A stretch of 64,000 nucleotides of DNA from assembly GCA_003255065.1 (NCBI GenBank), contig QAOA01008363.1, positions 169,610 to 233,609 of the forward strand, in the 5' to 3' direction. The notes beneath the pieces were generated by a model, which saw nothing but the letters and a program-made list of their open reading frames with translations, had not been told where the DNA came from and ran no database searches. Origin of the DNA: Cercis canadensis (lineage: Eukaryota > Streptophyta > Magnoliopsida > Fabales > Fabaceae). How positions within the stretch are numbered: position 1 is the stretch's first letter; every line of letters starts with the position of its first letter. The position numbers and the translations under genes were made by a program. Shown here in pieces: positions 49,122-62,024 of the stretch.

Positions 49122-51560
49122 TTATCGCAGCTGCTGTGAACTATTGGGCCGGAGAGTAGGACTCTGTTTGTGAATTATTGCCACTGCAATGGAGAAAGAC
49201 TGCAACGCAGATAGGGGCGGTTGATAATGAATAAAATACAAACCGTCATGAACATTCACCATCCTCAAGGCAGGGCTGAAATCCTTTGACCCCTGAAATT
49301 TGAGGGGCATGGTCATCTCATTGCCTACTTAATAGTTGTTAAAGAAGGAAACTATATACAAAGTTATAGATGCATGTATGTCAAATATTTAACAATGGAA
49401 AATATTTTTTGAGTTAAGTAAAAACTTCAGAAGAAAATACAGTCTCACAGATTATGGAATTATTACATACAGATACAAGCCTTGGTGACCATCAAATCAA
49501 GTAATGAACAAAGACATATTCCTTTCATTTATAATAATACATTGCAAAACCACCAGAAAAATTTATCAAAATATTATTAACCACAATTCTTTTTGCTTAT
49601 GCACAATTTCAATTACAAATGCAGCAAGAGAGATTGAATATCAAGATTATAAAGGAGGAAAAAGCTAACAATTATAAGGAGACACACACACGCACACGCA
49701 CACACATGTAAAGCAAAAGAAAAACACACAAGGCAAAAACAAATTTTAACAGTTTCCATACTCAATGCATTCCCATTCAAATGGATCACTAAAATTTGAT
49801 ATTTAGAGAGATTGGAGAAAGAACAGCCAAATTATATGAGGAGATTAACATACCTGAGTAACTAAATCAAATGACTTGCAATCGCCTTGCATATCCACTT
49901 GAGATAGAAACTCTGCTTTGCTCGATCTGCTCTGGAGTACTGTGAGAGGACATCCCATGTCCCAACCACCACAGTCACAGCTGCCAGATCTCCACCTATC
50001 TATGAGACTGGATGGGCCACCATTTCTTGTTTTTGGCCCACCATGAAGGCCTGCCGGAATTAGAATGCTCATGCTAGATGAGCAATCACCAGTATTTCGA
50101 TCACAACTTTCAGATTGTAATGAAGTTTGTTTGACTCCAGATTTGTTGAGAAATTTTAAGCCCCAACCTCCTACTTTATCCTGCCTTTTACATGGAAGAT
50201 GGTCTTTGGCAACAATGGCAGCCAACTCATAATTAGATGGAACATTAGTTTCTAACAAATCTGCCCCACCTAGTGCATATGGCTCCCATGGACAACTTTC
50301 CATTATGGCACTTGATCCGCCAAACTTTGAGAGAGTTCTCTGTTTTGATGATGGACTTGTTCTGAACACTTGTGACACCTTTCTTGACAGCCCCGTGCTC
50401 TTTTTGTGAGCATGCCTTGAAGTATACATTTCCTTGTCAAAATATTCATTGTTACCAAATAATACAAACTCAGTCTCCATAATTCTATTATTGCTTGGGC
50501 AGAGGGTGAAACTTGTTGATACATTCATCTTACCAACAAGTTGTGAATTTTTATCAGGAATCTCATGGCCCTTTTGGCTGCCCTTGTTCAAATGAAACAA
50601 GTATACATAGTCCAAAGCCTTCTTATCTGTTGGGTCTACCTTCTTCAATTTGGCTACATAGACCTCCTTCTGATCATCAGCAGAAAAAACAAATTGAGGA
50701 ATCCCTTCCTTCCATGTGCATTGTAGCATTCCCTGAGACGGAGTGGGAGAAGCAAAAGACTGCCAATCAGAACTAGTAGAGTTGGTGCTGGAAGTAGAAG
50801 TTAGCCTTCTATGAACAGAAGTAGAGCCGTACTTGTGGCTTTGCGTCATTGGTGTTTCCTTTTCTAGTTTATATGAGGAAGAGATCCTTAAACTACTTGA
50901 AGAATCAATGAAATCATTGCATATCAATCCTTTAGCATCAGTCATGTCCATCCTGCTTAAATTGTCATTGTTATCTGAAGCCCCAAACTGCTGAAACAGA
51001 GGACTATTCAATATGTTTATCATACTCTTACTCCCCATTACTGTTCCGATAGTCCACTGTGCTGCAGCATTAGCACTTATAACTACACTCTCAGTCCCAG
51101 CTGCCACAGGATATTCAAAGACAAACTGAGCTGAACCACAACCATCTCGATTAATAAGTTCACCTGCACTTAAGCTTTCTGATGAAATTCCCATGTTTGT
51201 GGATCTAAAGTTCACAGGTATGTTGCCTCGAGCTGCTTTTAAAGCACTGATGTGTATAAGTTCCAGGGAACGACGAAGATAATTCTCATCTGCACTCACC
51301 ACATGCTTTGGTATCCTATTGTCTAGTCCATGAACACGTCGGAAGAAAAAATCCTTTAAGAAAACCTTACTAATTTGTGATTGGATGATATTTACAATGA
51401 CAGCCCGATGAGATTTTGCCCTTTTAACCAACTTCTTTGGTTGTGATTCGGAAAAATTTGGAGAGTCTTCACCTGGTAATTCCCTATCCTTGCATAAGCT
51501 ATGCCATGAATCCTTTTTCTCCTGGCCTCCTTTTCGAACACATATACGTATATTTTCCAT
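49122..51560 (-). CDS. DUF3527 protein of unknown function
   Basis: Two coding exons on the minus strand: 49854-51560 (569 codons) and 49122-49292 (56 codons plus stop), joined at CAG|GTATG and TTTCAG|GGG, giving 625 aa. The C-terminal half matches the plant DUF3527 family: KEGIPQFVFSADDQKEVYVA, WGLKFL, AGLHGGPKTRNGGPSSLIDR WRSGSCDCGGWDMGCPLTVL in order, then RMVNVHDGLYFIHYQPPLSA and SFSIAVAIIHKQSPTLRP in the second exon. The N-terminal part is hydrophilic and Ser-rich with basic stretches (KKLVKRAKSHRAV). No signal peptide or membrane helix. Biochemical role unknown in this family. A spliced 5' leader is likely (donor-like CAG|GTAATA at 52311). The start is the first ATG in the frame. Confidence 0.92.
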
Positions 51561-52640
51561 CTTCTACCTCTTACAAAGTATTGTACATCAGTGGCAGGGA
51601 AATCCTCTCACAATCTTTTGCCTTCAACTAAAGATCAAGCATTTCAAGATTGATATCCTGAAGATCAATAGAAATTGTTACATGCCAAGAAAAAGAATGC
51701 TTGAAAATTTAATAAACTATGAATTTCTGAAACTGACAATTTAGCTTTAGGTTGACTTACATATTTAGTTCTAGTGATACATTGAGAGTGAGACAAGTAA
51801 ATTATGGAATATTCTATTCATCAAGACATACAATTTCCACATTCAAATGAACAGCAAACAAAGAAATCAGCAATTTATACGCATCTGAGATTGTATCTAC
51901 ACGAGCTCAAGAGAGAGAAAGAGTGGAGAATTAATAGACCAAATTGCTTATATATTTCTCATTCAGGAGAATTTCTTGGGGTTATGAAACACAATGAACA
52001 TAAAATTTCATGAGTTCAGCACTTCAAAGCTCAGTTATACTAAAACAACAACACTTTACCCTCCTCTGTTTGATAAAAGCAAAGAAGCTTAGCAAGAAGT
52101 GAGGATGAAGAACAGACCAGAAGGTTCAATTTTTCGACATGTCTACCTTAAAATCCGAAAAAAGAGTTTAATCACCGTTTTTAAAAAATGAATTAAATCC
52201 ACAAAACAGAAACCCGGAAAGTACTCCAAAAACAAATAAACATATGCAATTCAGAAAAGTATAAAACAAAAGAATAACATAATAATTGTTAAAGAGCAAC
52301 TTTTTATTACCTGAGAAAGTGGATCCGAGAAGAGCCAAACCAAGACCACCCCAATGGAATTGACACAAACCCACAAGCAAAATGAGGAGAAGAAGCTGAT
52401 TCCTCACACACCAACCCCCCTTAAACCTCAAAATCTGAGCTTTTCGTTGCCAAAACCAAGGCAAAGAGGAAAGCTAAGCTCAAATGGAAACAGAGCGTGG
52501 ATAGGAGACAGAAAGAGGTGGAGAACACGACCAAGTTAGCACACGGGAAACGCACAACCACCACTAGTAATGATAATACTAGGATCCAAAACTGTGTTTT
52601 AAAATCCTTCAATAAAAGGGTGTAACTGTATTTGACATCA
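51561..52640 (-). other. 5' leader region and promoter of the DUF3527 gene
   Basis: A donor-like ACTTTCTCAG|GTAATA at about 52311 and acceptor-like sites near 51655 suggest an upstream non-coding exon (about 52311-52530). Open frames here (52168-52612) on both strands overlap each other and lack protein features, so I read the area as leader, intron and promoter. Confidence 0.4.
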
Positions 52641-53139
52641 TTCTAAGAGAGAGAAAAAAAAAACGAACAAATTAGACAAAGGGAAGAGTAGCGTAATGGG
52701 GTGTGAAAATGGGGTTCTAAGCCACGTTTCTTGGTTGAAAAATGGTACATTTTCGTAGAAAGAGAGAGAGAGAGAGTAGTGCCATTGCCATTTGCCACCC
52801 AAACTTGGGGTTCTTTTGTAGGACCCATTATATTGTTCTTGCATCTGCTAGGTCAAGGCCAGTGCCTGTGTCCCCAAAACCATTCCAACATGGAAAAAGA
52901 AAATTCCGAGTCAGAGAGAAAGAGAAGAGTTTCTGGGTTAATGAGCTGGTTCCCATGATAGCTACGTGACTCCACTAAAGCCAAAAGAGGGCCACTTGCA
53001 ATATTTAGTTCATTAAATTTCTTGACCATTTTTTGGATCTTTATTTTTATTTTTTGAAAACTGTTAGAAGATTAGAAAACCCTTGGGTGCGTGTATTTTC
53101 AAAAGTATAAGTTTTAGTATTATTTAATTTATATATAAT
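52641..53139. other. spacer, no gene
   Basis: Short overlapping frames on both strands, a (GA)n tract at 52760-52775, no recognisable coding content. Confidence 0.4.
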
Positions 53140-53140
53140 N

Positions 53141-54136
53141 AGCTTGATAATAAAAATGCAATAAATTTATTTATGTTAACCAAGGTTTAAACCTAAGGCT
53201 AATATCCAGGGAAATTTTCCCTTGAATGCACCAAGTTAATGTGAGGGTGAATTCTTAAGATTGTCGGAGGAATGACTTAGTTTCAATGTGCAAAAATTAG
53301 TTCAATAATACATTTAGCGTTAAAACTAAAAAGAAAAAAAAATTGATGCTAATATCATCAAGGACAATTCTCAAATCTAAATTATCCACCACACTATAGA
53401 CAAATCCCCTTATGCTATGATATCCATAAACTATATAGTTCACAATCTAGAAACAATACCTCGTGAAGTGCCAGTCTTCCATCAGAGTTGGGTGACAACG
53501 TACCACATGGCTTAAATGCAGCAGCGAAGCACTCCCCGTGAACTAGGACGTTTGTTTCCCTCAAGCCAAATAAACCACACATTAGTACCAAAGTACCTAT
53601 GCAAAACCTCCCAAGGAAGATGCAATAGTACCTCATCAAATCAATCCTGAATTGAACCCACCATTGATGCCTCATCTTTGCCATATCTCTTGAGCAAAAG
53701 AACAAAACAAAACAGTGAACGGCACTTGCACATGGGTTAGTCGATCTTAAAGGATGGGAGAAGCCCGTCTAATAGCGTGCTGCATACAAACTCCGAAAGA
53801 AAATCGGGTTAAAATTCTTGAAAAAATAACATGCAAAATAGATTCGGGTTCTTCACTACATCGAGAGCATTCACTTTCCAACACTAGACTTTGTGGGTAG
53901 AATATCATGAAGGATCTCCATACGAAAATTTTCCTTTTGAATTTTGTTTGCAGAGAATCAAGAATAGAATTTTGGATGAATTATTTTAAGGTTTCAAACT
54001 TTAGAACAAAAGGTCTTTGAATGCTAAAAGAATAAAACCTTTAATTGAGTACGTGTGTTTGACTTATCCAGTAAAATTATCAAAAGGCTCATGAGTATTA
54101 TATATATGATTATTCTATTTATATATTTGATTATTT
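53141..54136. repeat. 996-base block bounded by single Ns, near-identical to 55371-56366
   Basis: N at 53140 and N at 54137 bound it exactly. From AGCTTGATAATAAAAATGC to TATTTGATTATTT it repeats the later block with only scattered substitutions and 1-2 base indels (for example AGTGCCAG versus AGTGCCCAG). A contig placed twice, or an alternative haplotype placed beside the first, is the simplest explanation. Confidence 0.85.
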
Positions 54137-54340
54137 NTCATTTTTTTTCCTCTTATTTTGCTCATTTTAATCATCTAAATAAAGGAGGTTTATTTTCTTT
54201 CCCTTCCTTTCCTTCTCTCTCATCTCCTCTCCTCTTCTTTCCGTCCAAAAGAACTCTCAAATAGACCCTTAAAGTCGTTCCTCATCTCTCATTCTAAGTT
54301 CAAATCTTCCAAACCGTAAAATGACATAACTTAATTACTA

Positions 54341-54552
54341 GGAGGTTTCTTAGATACTTTTAGTATTTATGTAGTATGTCATACTACATAGGAATAACCA
54401 ATAAATGAATGAGATGTGTACAAATTAATTATTTTTAAGTTTGTTTAAAAAATTAAATAAATTATATTTTATATATAATAAAATATGAAAATTATGTATG
54501 TTTGTCACATCAGTGTAGTATGACATACTTACGTAGTATCATAGAATCCCCA
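54341..54552 (-). mobile_element. MITE copy B, with target duplication
   Basis: Inverted relative to the copy at 32531-32740. Starts GGAGGTTTCTTAGATAC and ends GTATCATAGAATCCCCA; the ends are imperfect inverted repeats (GGAGGTTTCTTAGATAC against TGGGGATTCTATGATAC). It is flanked by TAATTACTA at 54332-54340 and 54553-54561. An 8- or 9-base duplication (depending on whether the A next to it belongs to the element) points to hAT or Mutator. Confidence 0.75.
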
Positions 54553-54706
54553 TAATTACTACAGTGATTTCAATTAATGGAGTTTAAACTTTTGACATTT
54601 TCTCAAACTTAATTTGTCAATTGAGCTATACTTGATGGTTATAATTTATTAGTTTAGTTGGTGAAATACATACTTCAATTTTTTGGTAATTTTAGAGGGA
54701 TAGTTG

Positions 54707-55063
54707 TGTAGAACATTGAGTAGAGCGGAAGCAATTCAAGGAGCACTGTGAATTCTGCAGAAGTTCAACTATGCAGCAGTGCAGAGAGAAGCGCCATTGA
54801 AAGAGAAGGAAGAAAGAAAGAAGACGATGAAGAGAAGGGTTCATAAGAGAGGAAAGGGAATTGTACATGAGTGTAAAAAATGAATTCTGTAACTTGTATT
54901 TACAATTAACTAACTCTGTTTAACAATCTAACTAACTTCCATAATTAGTTGCTGAGCTGGATAACAACTTAACTAACCTTAACCACTGTTGACTAAAGTA
55001 AACTAACTGTTAACTATAGTAAACTAACTTCCATCATATGCCAGCACCTGATTACTTCTAACA
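54707..55063 (-). mobile_element. fossil solo LTR, Copia-like
   Basis: The 357-base unit runs, on the minus strand, from TGTTAGAAGTAATCAGG to TTCTACACA (TG...CA ends) and is flanked by the 5-base direct repeat AGTTG at 54702-54706 and 55064-55068. The interior has the TTAGTTA-rich 5' part and pyrimidine-rich 3' part usual in plant Copia LTRs. With no internal region and one intact target duplication it looks like the product of LTR-LTR recombination. Sharp ends and the perfect duplication suggest it is not ancient. Confidence 0.75.
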
Positions 55064-55370
55064 AGTTGGACATACATGAAAACTTGCTGAAAAGTAATTA
55101 TAGATATTTGTTTTTTTTTTATTTAGTTTGTTTTTATTTTTTCTTATTAATTTTTTTTTAAAGAAAATAAAGTATAACCATTAAGACGTAGAATAATATG
55201 CAAGAATTACATCAAAGATAAAAAGAGGATGATCTTCAACCTATTCTATAATATCATCAAATTGTTGAGACCGACAAATTAACCGATTGACAACTATATT
55301 ATCAATACGATGACCACACAAAAAAAAAAAAAAAATCTAAACAATGCTAATATCAAATTCTAAAGATTTA

Positions 55371-56366
55371 GCTTGATAATAAAAATGCAATAAATTTATT
55401 TATGTTAACCAAGGTTTAAACCTAAGGCTAATATCCAGGGAAATTTTCCCTTGAATGCATCAAGTTAATGTGGGGGTGAATTCTTAAGATTGTCGGAGGA
55501 ATGACTTAGTTTCAATGCGCAAAAACTAGTTCAATAATACATTTAGCGTTAAAACTAAAAAGAAAAAAAAAATTGATGCTAATATCATCAAGGACAATTC
55601 TCAAATCTAAATTATCCACCACACTATAGACAAATCCCCTTATGCTATGATATCCATAAACTATAGTTCACAATCTAGAAACAATACCTCGTGAAGTGCC
55701 CAGTCTTCCATCAGAGTTGGGTGACAACGTACCACATGGCTTAAATGCAGCAGCGAAGCACTCCCCGTGAACTAGGACGTTTGTTTCCCTCAAGCCAAAT
55801 AAACCACACATTAGTACCAAAGTACCTATGCAAAACCTCCCAAGGAAGATGCAATAGTACCTCATCAAATCAATCCTGAATTGAACCCACCATTGATGCC
55901 TCATCTTTGCCATATCTCTTGAGCAAAAGAACAAAACAAAACAGTGAACGGCACTTGCACATGGGTTAGTCGATCCTAAAGGACGGGAGAATCCCGTCTA
56001 ATAGCGTGCTGCATACAAACTCCGAAAGGAAATCGGGTTAAAATTCTTGAAAAAATAACATGCAAAATAGATTCGGGTTCTTCACTACACCGAGAGCATT
56101 CACTTTCCAACACTAGTCTTTGTGGGTAGAATATCATGAAGGATCTCCATACGAAAATTTTCCTTTTGAATTTTGTTTGTAGAGAATCAAGAATAGAATT
56201 TTGGATGAATTATTTTAAGGTTTCAAACTTTAGAACAAAAGGTCTTTGAATGCTAAAAGAATAAAACCTTTAATTGAGTACGTGTGTTTGACTTATCCAG
56301 TAAAATTATCAAAAGGCTCATGAGTATTATATATATGATTATTCTATTTATATATTTGATTATTTT
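55371..56366 (-). mobile_element. decayed LINE fragment (RT zinc-binding region and linker to RNase H)
   Basis: On the minus strand the translation shows the remains of a zf-RVT domain (IFVWRSFMIFYPQSLVLE, then CSRCSEEPESILHVIF, with the Cys/His pattern) followed by a GLFGLRETNVLVHGE stretch similar to the IWxxRN(x)VHG linker before LINE RNase H. Several frame breaks; no ends or A-tail identified. The 88-codon frame at 55668-55934 belongs to this fragment. Confidence 0.5.
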
Positions 56367-56869
56367 ATTTATATTTGATCATAATTCTATACAAAATAAT
56401 TATATATTTTATATATGATAATTACATTTATATATGTAATTATATAAACAAAATAATCATATAGAGCCCATGAATATTTTGATAATTTCATTTTCACCCG
56501 ATGGATTAAGCATTTGCTTAAAAATTTTATCATTCCCTTTCATATTCCATAATCTTTTATTCTAACTTTTAAAATCTTAGAATAATTCTCCAATAATTGT
56601 TCTACTTTTATAAACAAAAAGGAGAGAATAGGTTAAAGAAGTGACTTCAATTATACTTGGGTCTAGTGGATGTCACCTTGAAAAAATTCACATAAAAAAA
56701 ATAGACCAAACAGACNAAAAAAAAAAAAAAAAACAAAAACCCAAAGAATGACAACCCTCATTAAAGAAAGTATAAAATTTTCAAAGTCTACCATAGGAAA
56801 GGGAAGTTCAAATATGTCTCCACAATTACAACTACACATTGCTAACAATCATAAACTATGTTTAGTGAC

Positions 56870-57740
56870 CATCTAATGTATTAGTAAATTAATAAGATAT
56901 CACTTACTAATTATTTAATCTAGTATCTAGTAAACTATATTTTAGTTTCTAAACTTGACATTTCAAGTTGTTAAGATTCCTTTCATGTCTAAATAAAAAA
57001 GCAAGTGTTGAAGATTCCTTTTCTTTCAAAAAGAAAGTTGCCAAGATTCTTATTATTTATTCTTCTATCTAATCATTTGGGAGCAATTTGGTACATTCCT
57101 AAAATTGGCAGTATCATTCAAGTAATTAAAACTAATGATGGAATGTGAAGAAAACAAGATCAAGCAAAAAAGAGTTAAATATATTTTTGGTTCCTGAATT
57201 ACTTATCAAATATCACTTTAGTTCTTGATTTATTTTTTGTGTCATTTTAGTCTTCAAATAATCACTCTGCCCATTAAATCAACTATTTTAAGTTATCATT
57301 TTTTATGCTATAGATGACTGATTTGGTGAACACTATGATTATTCGAAGATTAAAGTGACACAAAAAATAAATTAAAAATTAAAGTGACATTTAAAAAATA
57401 ATTCAAGGAAGAAAAAAGTATTTTACTTAAAAAATAAAATCAATTGGTTGTGATAAATAACAAGTGTGACAACAAGTAGTAATATTGTGATACCTTTAAC
57501 GATTTTCACAGTTATGCATTGTATAGAATTGGCCTAATCAATCAAATTCATTGGTCATGTACTTTTCTAATCTAAATTAATCTAATCATTTCAACAAAGG
57601 AAAGCTTTACCTAAGTGATAACTAGAGTTTTTGAACAAGGACAATAGTTAACCTTTCAAGTTCAATCATTTGTATAGAAAGCATATCAAATATGTGTATT
57701 AACAAATATGTAGGTATTATACTTTTACTTTCCATCATAT
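56870..57740. other. AT-rich spacer with a probable MITE
   Basis: 57172-57420 contains inverted-looking motifs: TTTTGGTTCCTGAATTA, ATCACTTTAGTTC near the left and AAAGTGACATTT, TAATTCAAGGAAGAAAAAAG near the right, as in the common plant MITE type that begins TTAAATAT(G/A)TTTTTGGTxCCT. Ends and target duplication were not resolved. No gene. Confidence 0.4.
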
Positions 57741-57744
57741 AATA

Positions 57745-57890
57745 ATAAATGACTATGAGTTTTAGCTCGTGTTGTAGGAGACATGAGGTAAACTAGAGGT
57801 CATAGGATCTAACTCCATATGACTTTTTTATGGCTTTGTCCTTCCCTAGACTCTCAAAGCAGTGTGCTCTCCTATATTACCAAAAAAATT
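57745..57890 (+). mobile_element. possible SINE remnant
   Basis: TTTTAGCTCGTGTTGTAGGA resembles a degraded A box, GGATCTAACTCC a B box 45-55 bases later, and the unit ends in TTACCAAAAAAA, as does the clearer SINE 360 bases downstream. No certain target duplication. Confidence 0.35.
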
Positions 57891-58015
57891 AATATATTTA
57901 TTTTTCTAACTCCTTATTTATAAAATTAGCCTTATGTTATATTAAGTTTAAATTTGATCCATCATCAACATAAAATATTGTACAATAACACTAAACAGCA
58001 AAGTATCACATTGTA

Positions 58016-58253
58016 GTCAACTAGGCTGTAAATCAATTAGTTATAAGGCTTTCTTCGTAAAAAGAGGGTTTTGTGTTCAAGATCTTTCATTGACAAAATG
58101 AGGGTCTCAAATTACTTCACACACAAAGCTACAACTGTGTGGATGCTTTGACAACAAGACCCTTGGAGCATGGATAACTCGTCTCAAGTTTGGTAAGTCT
58201 TGTTCTATCCAAAGGTTGGAGTTAGGCCCTATTCCCGAGTTACCAAAAAAAAA
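58016..58253 (+). mobile_element. SINE with target-site duplication
   Basis: The unit starts GTCAACTAGGCTGTAAATC and ends GAGTTACCAAAAAAAAA. It is flanked by TATCACATTGTA (58004-58015) and TATCACATCGTA (58254-58265), a 12-base duplication with one mismatch. A B-box-like TGTGTTCAAGATC is at about 58071-58083, with an A-box-like AATTAGTTATAAGG about 35 bases before. Length 238 and the 3' A-tail fit plant tRNA-derived SINEs. Confidence 0.7.
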
Positions 58254-58265
58254 TATCACATCGTA

Positions 58266-61200
58266 AAAGTAATTAAGGTCTTTTACTAGAAAAGAAACTC
58301 TATTACACTATTGACAAATCAAAATTAACTCCTTTTACATAAGTGAGAAAAGAAAACTTAAGCGTTATGATTTCTTGAAGTTTGTAGGTATTGAACTTTG
58401 TTCCATATTTCAGAATCATAGGGTATTTGGATGGAGAAAAGAGAGAGCACCAACTTGTGACCATCTCAATCTGTTAATCCTTTAACCCCAAAAGAAAAAA
58501 ATAGTATTTTTTCTTCTTATATTCGTTCAAAGAACTTTATATCAAAGTCGTTTTTAGATGAAGGCATATCTCTATCCTTATCTTTTCACTTTTAAATTGT
58601 GTTATTCTCTTGTTTATTTTTTTTTATTTTTAAAAAGATTTTCCTTTCTTAGCTTTTAATATATACAAATCATGTAACAAGGTTCTCCACATAGTCACGT
58701 AACTACCATAAAAGCAAAAAGGACTATCAAAGAAAATGACACTGAAAAGGAATTGGTGTCTGAATATAAAGATGCAAACATGACCGACCCATTTCATTTT
58801 TCTTCTTTCTTATACTAAAGTTTCCACATATTGATGATGTGATATTAAATTGAAATTACCTCATTTTGTTGATCTGTTAATTAGAACAGCAATGGTTTTA
58901 GATGCACACACGATCAAATTTGAAGTGTGCTTAGAAAAGTGAAAATAAATATAATCAAAGAAGGGAAATAAAAATCTATGCTATACTTAAACAAAATACA
59001 TGTTTTTATATTCTGAAGAATTCTAATTCAGTAGAGCGTGTTTCTAGTTATAAGGCCAGTCCTCTTCGATTTTGCTCTTATCATGACATAAACACAGTTG
59101 AGATATTCTGAAATTAACTTTTGAAAAAAAAAAAAAGAACAAATAAAATTGTAAATTAAGTTGGAGATTTTTCTACTTCGCATGATTGGAAGATTGAACC
59201 TAGAAAAGAAGATAGAAAATGGGATAGAAAAGTTTTCTTTTTCATAAAAATGATTGGTAGCTCTTGTACTCTAAAGTTCCATAGGTGGAATAAGATGCTA
59301 GCTATTGCTTTCAAAAGTTATAATCCATATGCTCCCTCCACTATAGTTAGTTGGGTTTTCTGATCAGTCTTCCACTAACATTTGAAATAAAAGTGAAAAC
59401 TACACGACCATGTCTTGTGGGTCTCATATTATATGGAAGCCATTTCATGCTGGTATTTTTTTAAAAAAGAATAATTTATATTATTTAAAACAACATAATA
59501 AGAAAGATTAGACATTAATTCACTATTAAATAATAGCATTAGAAGAGTGAAACAAATATAATAATTTATAATATAAAATTTAAACTCAAGCCTTGAGAAA
59601 TTCTCTAATATTATAAACTAGTATATAATCAATTAAGCTATTACTTATCGGTGTCGTCGTATAAAAATACCATGACTTGCTGTCCATAAAAAATAAAAAT
59701 AAAAATAAAAATAAAAATTGACTTATTGTCCATTTCATATAGGTGATTGAGACTCTTTTTTTTTTTTTTTTTTTGATTTAACAAAATGGCTAAAAGCTTA
59801 TGAAGAATATTGAACCGCTACTTAATGTAGTCAACTTCTCCTTGTAGTTTATATTTTTTCATTAGTAGAGGTTACACAATAAAGATGATAGCGTAACCCT
59901 AAACTCCTCACGTAATTCTCTACGATGAAATATTTAGCGCACAACCATTGAAATATTCCTTAATTATCTCTTCGTCTATATATATCACTAACCCCTCATA
60001 TTTTATGTTCTTAGAACCCTACCAAACACATTGACATGACATGCTAATGATATATAGATAAGTATTACTTTCTTACTCAAAATCCCTAATTCTCGGCATC
60101 ATAGCATTAAAAATGTTTAGTAAATGGGGCCAATTTAGTATTAAATTGGACAAGTGTAGGCTGGGATTAATTATATTAAACCCTAATTTTCATCGTTTAT
60201 GCTTTCACAAAGTCTACATTTGTTGCTTTCAAACCTTGATTGACAAAGAAACTCTTGTTTTTTTCAGTAGGAGCCGTCTAACCAACAACCATATTGAAAT
60301 TTGAAACTTTCAACACGTAGTGAATATAAAATATCTAACATTTTTTGCATCATTTGTCAAAGTTATATTTTTATTCAAAGTTATACTAATATGTGGAGGA
60401 GGGGAAAATTGACATTTGGAAAGATAATGAAATTTCATGAGAAAAAGCAGCGAAAATGGACAATGGAATTTCACAAGAAAATGAAGTTATGTTTGTATCA
60501 ATGATTATCAAGTGTGTCTCCTTCAAAGTTAAAGATTTTATCAGTATTAATTACACAATTGAAGGTAACGTTTTTTTTTAACAAAAAAATTATCATTATC
60601 CTTTTTATTTTTCAACATGATATGAACCAGTATGCCAACAACATATCCAACACTCTAGCTGTTACAAATAATGATAGTAATTGCTAGGGTTTTTAGCAAT
60701 GGCTAGGGTTTTGAATATGTTGTAGAAATAGTAGTATATCATGTAAAAAATCAGTGGCTTTAACATTTTTTTTTTGTTATAAGGGAGTGCAAAACATTAA
60801 GAAAAGAGGAGCAAAGAGAATATGGAGAAAATAGAACTTTGACATCAACCCTCTAATTTCTATGACTAAAAGAGGTGTCGCTAGACTCATAGGTCATTAG
60901 CAGTAGCTTCAACATTTGTTTTTGGACAAGGTGAGATTTAATTTCAAGCTCTTGCATCTTCTATGACAAGTTTGCCTCTTAAGCATTAATCTCCTTTAAA
61001 TTAAGTAAAATTATAGTACTTTGTTTAAATATATTCTTGCACATTTGAAAGGTGAGACTAATGAAAATAAATAGAGGAATAAAAAAAGAAGAGAATCAAA
61101 AGGTTTTTATAAGCTTGGTTGAAGTTTTAAATTATGTATGTACCTTCTTCCATTTGTAAAATATTGCTAAGCGATTTTTTAATATTGTAGTTGAACAAAA

Positions 61201-61498
61201 TTGTTCTCTTGTGTCAGTTCTATAAGTTTGTTCTCTATCTCTTGTTCCCATGTGCATTTACCAATGCTTTCTCTCTCTTTTCTGTTCCCATGTGTTCTTA
61301 CCAATGCTTGTAAGAAATATTCAACAACGGATGCTTGTTTTGACTTAGAAAAGCTAGCATTGAACTATGTCCGCATGCTAAATAATTCTTATCTTCCATT
61401 GACCAATTTTCAGTTAAAACAAATGTATTTTTAGGGTATGTTTGGTAGAGGAGGCAAAATGTGTGATATTTAAGGGAATAAATTTTACTTTTTTTTTT
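58266..61498. other. AT-rich spacer, no gene seen
   Basis: (AAAAT)n at about 59690-59718, a T run at 59757-59774. The frames at 60113-60504 and 61201-61434 show no domain. Nothing else supportable. Confidence 0.4.
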
Positions 61499-62024
61499 AA
61501 AGGTTTAAATGTAATGTATGTTTATAAAATTTGGACGAATTTTGAATTAGGTCCCTATAATTTTTTTTTTTTGGTCTTTATAGTTTAATTTTTTTTTTAA
61601 TTAGGTCCATGTCATCATCCTAGATTATAACTCTGTCAGTTTAGTGCTGACATGACAAACGGCTTCTCCAGTGGCAATAGATGAAGCTTATGTGGTGCCA
61701 AAATGGTATACAAATTGCCACCCATCAAACATACATGCAAGACATGTGGCTCAGTTTTTTCCAAATTGATAAAAATTAGGGTGATAAGTGACATATAGAA
61801 CCCAATTTTTGTGTCACTTTGATATCACGTCAGTTTTTTTTTTTTTTTTTTATTGTTACATAAACAAGTCATTTGTTATGTGAACACTAAACTGATAGAG
61901 TTATAACTAGGAGTGACGATAGGAACCCAATTAAAAAATTTCAAATTAAAAGGACCCCGAAAAAAACTATAGAGACCTTCAAAATTCACCAAAACTATAA
62001 GAACCTACAATACATTTAAACCTT
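61499..62024. mobile_element. long-TIR MITE of the 'TTAGGTCCCTATA' type
   Basis: Left end AAAGGTTTAAATGTAATGTA (61499) matches the complement of the right end TACAATACATTTAAACCTTT (to 62024). The arms continue with TTAGGTCCCTATAATTTTTT and CTTTATAGTTT on the left, and AACTATAGAGACCTTC and CTATAAGAACCTAC on the right, then an inner CTGTCAGTTTAGTG / CACTAAACTGATAGAG pair. Flanks are T runs on both sides, so the target duplication cannot be read. Confidence 0.7.

Noticed and set aside
52168-52969. Several 60-98 codon frames on both strands upstream of the DUF3527 gene
   Set aside because: They overlap one another and show no conserved features; leader, intron or promoter sequence fits better.
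53415-55934. Identical frames at 53415-53705 and 55668-55934 as a duplicated gene
   Set aside because: They belong to a decayed LINE fragment, and the left copy is probably an assembly duplicate.
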